The notes under the pieces are model-generated. The model had not been told where the DNA came from. It worked only from the letters and a program-made list of their open reading frames with translations, and ran no database searches. Position numbers and translations under genes: made by a program. A stretch of 64,000 nt of DNA. Origin: Fimbriimonas sp. Lineage in GTDB: Bacteria; Armatimonadota; Fimbriimonadia; Fimbriimonadales; Fimbriimonadaceae. Location of the stretch: assembly GCA_031292555.1 (NCBI GenBank), contig JARLGV010000013.1, positions 1 to 64,000 of the forward strand, in the 5' to 3' direction. Below are positions 57,999-64,000 of the stretch, piece by piece (position 1 is the first letter of the stretch; every line of letters begins with the position of its first letter).

Positions 57999-59477
57999 AT
58001 GGTCACGAAACTGCTTGCTCTGCCTTTCGTCTTCGCCGCGACCGCGGCGATCTATGCCGACGGCCCGGCGCCGACAAAGCCGAACATCGTGATCGTCTTT
58101 ACTGACGACCAAGGCTATGCCGACGTCGGCAAGTTCGGCGCGGAGGGGTTCTCGACTCCGAATCTGGACCGAATGGCCGACGAGGGGGCCGTCTTTCGGA
58201 ACTTCCATGTCCCGCAGCCCGTATGTTCGGCCTCCCGCTGCGGGCTCCTCACCGGCTGCTACCCCAACCGGCTTGGTATTCACGGGGCCCTCGGTCCCGG
58301 TTCCAAGGTCGGGCTCAGCGACGACGAGACGACCCTCGCCCAGCTTCTCAAGAAACAGGGGTACGCGACCGGCATGCTCGGAAAGTGGCATCTCGGCGAT
58401 TCGCCCCAGTTCATGCCGCTCCGCCACGGGTTCGATCAGTACTTCGGCATCCCGCTTTCGGTCGACTACTGGCCGAACCACCCCGATCTGATCAAGAACT
58501 TCCCTCCCGCAATCGCTGCCATCAAGCGGGAGTATCCGAACCTGCCGATCTACGACAACGACAAGGTCTTCCGAAAGGAGATGTCGATCGACGACCTGAA
58601 CCACCTCACCACCTGGTACACACAGCGGGCGGTCAAGTTCATCCGTCAGAATCGGTCCCATCCGTTCTTCCTTTACGTCGCTCACAGCATGCCGCACGTG
58701 CCTCTGGGAGTAAGCAACAAGTTCAGGGGGAAGACCAAGCGCGGCCTGTACGGCGATGTGATCGAAGAGATCGACTGGTCGGTCGGCCAGATCCTGAGCG
58801 CGCTGAAGAGGAACGGCGTCGACAAGAACACGTGGGTCATCTTCACCTCCGACAACGGACCGTGGCTCTCATACGGAAACCACGGGGGTTCGGCGAAGCC
58901 GCTTCGGGAAGGCAAAGGCACCAATTGGGAAGGAGGGACGCGCGAACCGTGCATCATGCGCTGGCCCGGAAAGATCCCGGAGGGGACCAACTCTTGGGAC
59001 ATGCTGATGACGATCGACCTCTTCCCGACGATCGCCAACCTCGTCGGAGCCGAACTGCCCAACCACAAGATCGACGGGATGGACGTATGGCCCTTGATCT
59101 CCCGTCAACCCGGAGCCAAGAACCCACACGACTCGTACTGGTTCTACTATGAAGTCAACCAACTTCAAGCCGTGACGACCTCCGACGGCAAGTGGAAGCT
59201 CCAACTTCCCCATACCTATCAGACCTTGGACGGCAGGCCCGGTGGGCGAGACGGAGTGCCTGCAAACTACTCGCATCGCACTTTGGAGAAGGAGGAACTG
59301 TACGACCTCGTGCACGATATCGGCGAGACAAAGGACGTCTCCGACGAGCATCCAGATATCGTAAGGCTTCTCCAGGCCGAAGCTGAGAAGGCCCGCGCCG
59401 AACTAGGCGATACACTGACCAACCGGCACGGCCCAGGCCGCAGGGAGCCCGGGCATTTGGCGCCGGGTTCGAAATAG
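57999..59477 (+). CDS. Secreted type I sulfatase (arylsulfatase family)
   Basis: NIVIVFTDDQGYADVGKFGAEGFSTPNLDRMADEG; PVCSASRCGLLTGCYPNR; MLGKWHLG. Confidence 0.9.
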   Translation: MVTKLLALPFVFAATAAIYADGPAPTKPNIVIVFTDDQGYADVGKFGAEGFSTPNLDRMADEGAVFRNFHVPQPVCSASRCGLLTGCYPNRLGIHGALGPGSKVGLSDDETTLAQLLKKQGYATGMLGKWHLGDSPQFMPLRHGFDQYFGIPLSVDYWPNHPDLIKNFPPAIAAIKREYPNLPIYDNDKVFRKEMSIDDLNHLTTWYTQRAVKFIRQNRSHPFFLYVAHSMPHVPLGVSNKFRGKTKRGLYGDVIEEIDWSVGQILSALKRNGVDKNTWVIFTSDNGPWLSYGNHGGSAKPLREGKGTNWEGGTREPCIMRWPGKIPEGTNSWDMLMTIDLFPTIANLVGAELPNHKIDGMDVWPLISRQPGAKNPHDSYWFYYEVNQLQAVTTSDGKWKLQLPHTYQTLDGRPGGRDGVPANYSHRTLEKEELYDLVHDIGETKDVSDEHPDIVRLLQAEAEKARAELGDTLTNRHGPGRREPGHLAPGSK

Positions 59478-59745
59478 GGCCCGGTCAACATGAAGGTCAG
59501 GTATCTGCCTTGCCTTTACCCACATCTATGTTGGTCGTCGGAATCGGACGACATTCCACCCCGATAGGGGCCCCTGGAACTAAGCCGGGGGCTCTTCGAC
59601 GCCCGGGCTGCTGCCGGGGGACCAATCCGGGGTCAAACCTGGTCCGATCTCTACTTCGGCAAAGGATGCGGGTAGAGGCAGAGCACATCGAGTTACCGCG
59701 TTAACAAAAACATGCTTTTGGCATCGCCGTGTCGACTCGCCCCGC
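59478..59745. repeat. GC-rich palindromic intergenic element (candidate extragenic repeat)
   Basis: AGGGGCCCCT (59566-59575) plus CCGGGGG...CCCGGG...CCGGGGG tracts between the sulfatase and GH3 genes. Confidence 0.35.
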
Positions 59746-59761
59746 TTATACTGAGGCTGAA

Positions 59762-61969
59762 ATGCGGACCGTGGTCACTGTCGCCCTACTATCTGCCGTG
59801 TCGGGACTTGCTTTTGCCCAGGGGCCAGGTAGGCCTGGGTCTGGTCCTACCGTCACGCCCGAGCAATTCACGGCCGCCCAGAAGCAGCCGTACCCGTTCC
59901 GCAACTTAAGGCTGAGCCCGGAAGTTCGCATCACCGATCTGCTCTCTCGGTTGACGCTCAACGAAAAGATCGGGCTGTTGGGGTTCGCGGACCTGCGCCG
60001 CCTCGGAATCCGCCTCAGCGGAAGCATCGAGGGAATTCACGGCGTGGCCCAGGACGGGCCGGCGAATTGGCTGCCGAGGCATCGAGTTCAGACCACCGTT
60101 TTCCCCCAAGGCTACGGTCTTGGGGAGACTTGGGACCCCGATCTGCTCAAGCGTGTCGGTCACGTCGAAGGCTACGAGGCCCGATACATCTGGCAGAACC
60201 CCGACATCCAACAGGCGGCGGTAATCGCCTTCACCCCAAACGCGGACCTGGCTCGCGACCCCCGATGGGGCCGGACGGAGGAATCATACGGCGAAGACCC
60301 GTTCCTCGTGGGCAGTCTAGTGGCAGGAATGGTACGCGGCTTGCAGGGAGACGACAAGCGATACTGGCAGTGCGCTTCGCTGATGAAGCACTTCCTGGCC
60401 AACAGCAACGAAGACACCCGCGAACACTCGTCTTCCAACTTTGACGAACGCCAGCTTCGCGAGTACTACTCGGTCGGATTCCGGATGGGCGTCGAGGCGG
60501 GGAGCCGCGCGTTCATGGCTGCCTACAATGCGGTAAACGGCGTGCCCTGTGCCATCGACACCTCGATCCTGCGTGGCATGGCGGTCAACGACTGGGGTCA
60601 AGACGGGATTATCTGCACCGACGGTGGCGCCTATCGCTTGCTGATGACCGCTCACAAGGTGACGAGTTCGCCGAGCCAAGCAGCCGCGCTGTGCATCAAG
60701 GCGGGAATCACTCGCTTCCTCGACAACTACTTTGCGGGGGTCCAAGGCGCGCTCAAAGAGGGACTGATCACGGAATCGGACATCGACGAGGCCGATCGGA
60801 GGAACCTGCGAGTGCAAGTGAAGCTCGGCACACTCGATCCGGCCGATTCACCTAATCCGTATCGGACGATCGGCAAGGGTCCGGCGCCGTGGCTCAGCAA
60901 CGAACACATCCAGATAGCCCGTCAGGCGGCCGACGAGTCGGTCGTGCTCCTCAAGAACGACGGAATACTTCCCCTCGATAAATCCAAACTGAAGCGAGTG
61001 GCGGTGGTCGGTTCGCGCAGCAACGAAGTGATCTTCGACTGGTACAGCGGCAAGCCCCCGCATGCCGTCACCGCGCTGGAGGGCATCAAGACGAAACTGG
61101 GCGACGGCGTCCAGATAGCAACGGCCTTGGGAGGCGAAGACGCGGTAGCAGCCGCCAAAGAAGCCGATGTTGCGATCGTGGTCGTCGGGAACCACCCGAA
61201 CGGCGGCGAGAACATGAAGTGGGCACAGGCTGAGAAGCCAAGCTACGGCCGAGAAGGGCTTGATCGCAAGTCGATCGATCTCGAAGACGAGGAACTGGTC
61301 AAGCAGGTATTGGCGGTCAACCCCCATACCGTCCTCGTGCTGGTCAGCAGCTTCCCATACGCAATCAACTGGTCCCAAGAGCACGTGCCAGGAATCGTCC
61401 ACCTGACCCAGAGTTGTGAGGAGTTGGGAGACGGTCTGGCCGACGTCCTCTTCGGAGACTTCAACCCCGCGGGCCGAACCAGCCAGACTTGGGTCCGGTC
61501 CCTCGACGATCTTCCACCCATGGAGGACTACGACCTGACCCATGGCCGGACATATATGTACTTCAAGGGCCAGCCGCTCTACCCGTTCGGTTTCGGCCTT
61601 AGCTACTCCAAATTTGCCTATCAAAACCTATCTTTATCACGCAAGGCGATCTCCATCAACCAGACGGTGAGAGTGACCGTCCGAGTGAGGAACACCAGTT
61701 CGCGCGACGGCGAAGAGGTCGTTCAGCTCTACGCGAGCTATCCCGACTCGAAGGTGTACCGCCCGATCAAGCAGCTTCGCGCCTTCAAGCGCGTCGCCAT
61801 CAAAGCGGGAAAGACGGCAACCGTCCGCTTGGATGTGGCGGCCAAGGACCTCTCCTATTGGAACGCCAACGAACACGTTTGGACGCTCGAACCCGGTTCC
61901 GTCACATTCACCGCCGGCCCCAACAGCGCCGACGCCGCTGTGTCCGCCCGACTCACCATCCGCAATTGA
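59762..61969 (+). CDS. GH3-like beta-glucosidase/beta-xylosidase with C-terminal Fn3-like domain
   Basis: Signal peptide MRTVVTVALLSAVSGLAFAQG; DPRWGRTEESYGEDPFLVG; IICTDGGAY nucleophile region; Fn3-like VRVTVRVRNTSSRDGEEVVQLYASYP. Confidence 0.9.
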   Translation: MRTVVTVALLSAVSGLAFAQGPGRPGSGPTVTPEQFTAAQKQPYPFRNLRLSPEVRITDLLSRLTLNEKIGLLGFADLRRLGIRLSGSIEGIHGVAQDGPANWLPRHRVQTTVFPQGYGLGETWDPDLLKRVGHVEGYEARYIWQNPDIQQAAVIAFTPNADLARDPRWGRTEESYGEDPFLVGSLVAGMVRGLQGDDKRYWQCASLMKHFLANSNEDTREHSSSNFDERQLREYYSVGFRMGVEAGSRAFMAAYNAVNGVPCAIDTSILRGMAVNDWGQDGIICTDGGAYRLLMTAHKVTSSPSQAAALCIKAGITRFLDNYFAGVQGALKEGLITESDIDEADRRNLRVQVKLGTLDPADSPNPYRTIGKGPAPWLSNEHIQIARQAADESVVLLKNDGILPLDKSKLKRVAVVGSRSNEVIFDWYSGKPPHAVTALEGIKTKLGDGVQIATALGGEDAVAAAKEADVAIVVVGNHPNGGENMKWAQAEKPSYGREGLDRKSIDLEDEELVKQVLAVNPHTVLVLVSSFPYAINWSQEHVPGIVHLTQSCEELGDGLADVLFGDFNPAGRTSQTWVRSLDDLPPMEDYDLTHGRTYMYFKGQPLYPFGFGLSYSKFAYQNLSLSRKAISINQTVRVTVRVRNTSSRDGEEVVQLYASYPDSKVYRPIKQLRAFKRVAIKAGKTATVRLDVAAKDLSYWNANEHVWTLEPGSVTFTAGPNSADAAVSARLTIRN

Positions 61970-61995
61970 CGGCAACGCCGCCGCGCCCGGTCCGG

Positions 61996-62826
61996 CTACT
62001 TCAAGCCGGTGGTGGAGATGCCGGCGACGAAGGTTTTTTGGAACATGGCAAAAAGGACAAAGGCGGGAAGGACGGTGACTACGACTCCTGCCATGACCAG
62101 ATTCCAAGGGGTTCCCTGGGCGGTTCCGCTGCCGCCCACGAAGTTCATGAGGGACACCATGAGTGTCATTGAACTCTCCTTGTTCAGGTAGATCAGGGGC
62201 CCCCAAAGATCGTTCCACGAACCTAGAAACGCGAAGATGGCAACAGTGGCAATCGCCGGCTTCGCGAGTGGGGCGGCCACGCGAAGGAGAATCCTCCCCT
62301 CGCTGGCGCCATCGAGTCGAGCGGCTTCCAACATCTCCTCAGGAATGCTGAGAAAGAACTGACGCATCAGGAAGATCGCGAACGCGTTGGTGCCAAGCCA
62401 GGCAGGCAGAACCAACGGATAGAACGTGTCGATCATCCCCAACGACGCGAACAGGCGGAAGACGGGAACGATAGTGACCTGGCCGGGCAGCATCAGGGAC
62501 GCGATGAGCAGTGCGAAGACGAGGCCGCTTCCCCGGGCCTTGAGGCGCGCAAAAGCATATCCAGCAGGAATCGAGGAAGCAAGTGTTCCAAGCACGCTCA
62601 GAACCGCGACGATGCACGAGTTGGCAAACGACCTCCAGAACGTGAACGAACTGAAGAAGTCCGTGAAGTTCTGCGGCCTCGCGTGTTTCGGAATGAGTGC
62701 GGTCGGTGCCCTCAAGATCTCCCCAAAGGGTTTCAGAGACGTCGAGAAGAGCCAGATCACGGGAGCGAGGCAGATCGCCAGCCCGAGCGTCGCCACTGCG
62801 AGGGCAAGGATCTTGCCGGGTTTCAA
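61996..62826 (-). CDS. Sugar ABC transporter permease (MalG-type)
   Basis: EAARLDGASEGRILLRVAAPLAKPAI; TTG start in TTGA overlap with the upstream permease; ORF track extends to 63108. Confidence 0.85.
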   Translation of the reverse strand: MKPGKILALAVATLGLAICLAPVIWLFSTSLKPFGEILRAPTALIPKHARPQNFTDFFSSFTFWRSFANSCIVAVLSVLGTLASSIPAGYAFARLKARGSGLVFALLIASLMLPGQVTIVPVFRLFASLGMIDTFYPLVLPAWLGTNAFAIFLMRQFFLSIPEEMLEAARLDGASEGRILLRVAAPLAKPAIATVAIFAFLGSWNDLWGPLIYLNKESSMTLMVSLMNFVGGSGTAQGTPWNLVMAGVVVTVLPAFVLFAMFQKTFVAGISTTGLK

Positions 62827-63716
62827 GCGCTTGCCCCCTTGACCCAGCGCTTGGAAACAGCGAAGTTCACCGCCGTCAATGCCGCGATGGCGACAAAGAG
62901 GATCCAAGCCATCGCCGCGGCCAAGCCCATGTGAAAGTGCCCGAACGCCTTCTCGTACAAGTTGAGCACATAGAACAGCGTTGCTCTGGCGGGCCCGCCG
63001 ACTCCGGGTCCCGAAGTGCCAAAGGCAAATGCCTGGTCGAACGCCTTGAGCGAGCCGATCAGACTCATGGTCAGGTTGAAGAAAACGAGCGGGGTCAGGG
63101 CGGGCCAAGTGATGACCCAGAACTTCTTCCAGGCTGTCGCGCCGTCCAGCGACGCGGCTTCATGAAGGTACTTAGGGGCATCCTGCAGCCCGGCGAGAAA
63201 CACTACCATCGCGCCCCCAAATCCCCACACGCTCATGATCACCAGCGCCGGCAGCGCCCACTGCGGGGAATCGGTCCAAGCGGGAGGGTGGCCGACGCCG
63301 ACCTTCCGCAGCAATCCGTTCAGCAGACCGTCCTGCGGTTGAAAGATGAAAGCCCACAACACGCCCGATGCCGTCGCAGGAAGAATCGTCGGGAAATAGT
63401 AGAGCGTTCTGAACATCCCTCGGAACGGGATGTCCTGGTTGAGAATGAGGGCGACACTCAGGGAGGCAAGCAAGCCCAAGGTCACGCTTGCCGCCGCGTA
63501 GATTCCGGTCACTTTCACCGAAATCCAAAAGGACGGGTCGGCGGAAAGCAGGTACCTGTAGTTCGCCAGGCCGACATAGGATGGCGCTTTCACCGCATCG
63601 TCGTTGGTGAAGCTCAACCCGAGAGACACGAGCATCGGTCCGTAGGTGAAGATCGCGAGGCCCAGAATGACGGGAGCGATCATTGCCCAACACCAGCGGA
63701 CTTGGGATCGCCTCAC
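62823..63716 (-). CDS. Sugar ABC transporter permease (MalF-type)
   Basis: MRRSQVRWCWAMIAPVILGLAIFTYGPMLVSLGLSFTN; EAASLDGATAWKKFWVITWPALTP. Confidence 0.85.
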   Translation of the reverse strand: MRRSQVRWCWAMIAPVILGLAIFTYGPMLVSLGLSFTNDDAVKAPSYVGLANYRYLLSADPSFWISVKVTGIYAAASVTLGLLASLSVALILNQDIPFRGMFRTLYYFPTILPATASGVLWAFIFQPQDGLLNGLLRKVGVGHPPAWTDSPQWALPALVIMSVWGFGGAMVVFLAGLQDAPKYLHEAASLDGATAWKKFWVITWPALTPLVFFNLTMSLIGSLKAFDQAFAFGTSGPGVGGPARATLFYVLNLYEKAFGHFHMGLAAAMAWILFVAIAALTAVNFAVSKRWVKGASA

Positions 63717-64000
63717 GGACCGCCCCGGCTGACTTGGGTCTTCAGAAATGCATCCGCCGACCGGGTTGCCCTTCGTGCAGCCGCTTGGGTTTGCAGACCC
63801 TCGGACAGCATCTCGTCGATCTCGGGCTGAACGAGGTCGAGGGCGATCTCCATGAAGTCGGGAGCGTCCGGATCCGGCTCGGCAGACTCCATCGCGACTT
63901 CGAGAGCGGGTTTGTTGAGGGGCGGCTGCAAGGCGTAGAACGGCATGGCCGCCACCGACCTTCGCACGGCCGGATAGCCAAAGCGAGCGAACGCTTCGAT
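63713..64000 (-). CDS. C-terminus of a sugar ABC transporter substrate-binding protein (truncated by the window)
   Basis: IEAFARFGYPAVRRSVAAMPFYALQPPLNKPALEVAMESAEP...; ATGA overlap with the permease. Confidence 0.65.
   Translation of the reverse strand: MEAFARFGYPAVRRSVAAMPFYALQPPLNKPALEVAMESAEPDPDAPDFMEIALDLVQPEIDEMLSEGLQTQAAARRATRSADAFLKTQVSRGGP

Noticed and set aside
59692-59705. GTTACCGCGTTAAC as another LacI operator
   Set aside because: Not symmetric enough and about 40 nt upstream of the GH3 -10-like box; too weak to call.
60848-61624. 258-aa minus-strand ORF
   Set aside because: Antisense to the GH3 gene, which is clearly coding.
62697-63830. 377-aa plus-strand ORF
   Set aside because: Antisense to two ABC permease genes; Arg/Gly/Pro-rich artefact.
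1-64000. rRNA, tRNA, CRISPR array, prophage, IS transposase
   Set aside because: None recognised on either strand by reading; tRNAscan-SE, CRISPR and IS searches would be needed to exclude them formally.

Overview
The window is a GC-rich bacterial chromosome segment devoted mainly to carbohydrate and glycan catabolism. I read about 47 protein-coding loci from the ORF track plus manual checks of starts and stops. Main blocks: (i) two tandem secreted beta-helix proteins; (ii) three sugar-type ABC importer modules (3567-6574 +, 47755-51027 -, 61996-end -), none with an ATPase in the window; (iii) a large AfsR/SARP-like regulator divergent from a secreted heparinase-like protein; (iv) a coupled CocE hydrolase and M1 metallopeptidase; (v) a PUL-like locus at 18839-29465: LacI regulator, DUF1559-type prepilin, small lipoprotein, GH39, GH42, GH5, GH2; (vi) an SRPBCC-DGPF/YCII-ECF sigma operon; (vii) a Tat-signal GH127-like enzyme, an SGNH esterase, a sialidase-like protein and other secreted proteins; (viii) a nucleotidyltransferase coupled to a 57-aa ORF, and a ParD/ParE-type pair whose toxin has an in-frame stop; (ix) a PadR module, a sulfatase and a GH3 glycosidase. 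Two small ORFs missing from the supplied track were found by hand (38541-38672 -, 47541-47714 -). The most notable non-coding signals are TAnnnT -10-like hexamers 5-12 nt upstream of many start codons (suggesting leaderless transcripts), LacI-type palindromes touching start codons, and inverted repeats around the 481-aa gene at 30631-32076. No rRNA, tRNA, CRISPR array, transposase or integrase was recognised. Gene content suggests an Armatimonadota/Fimbriimonadales-like host, but that is inference only. All family calls come from reading motifs and were not database-checked.
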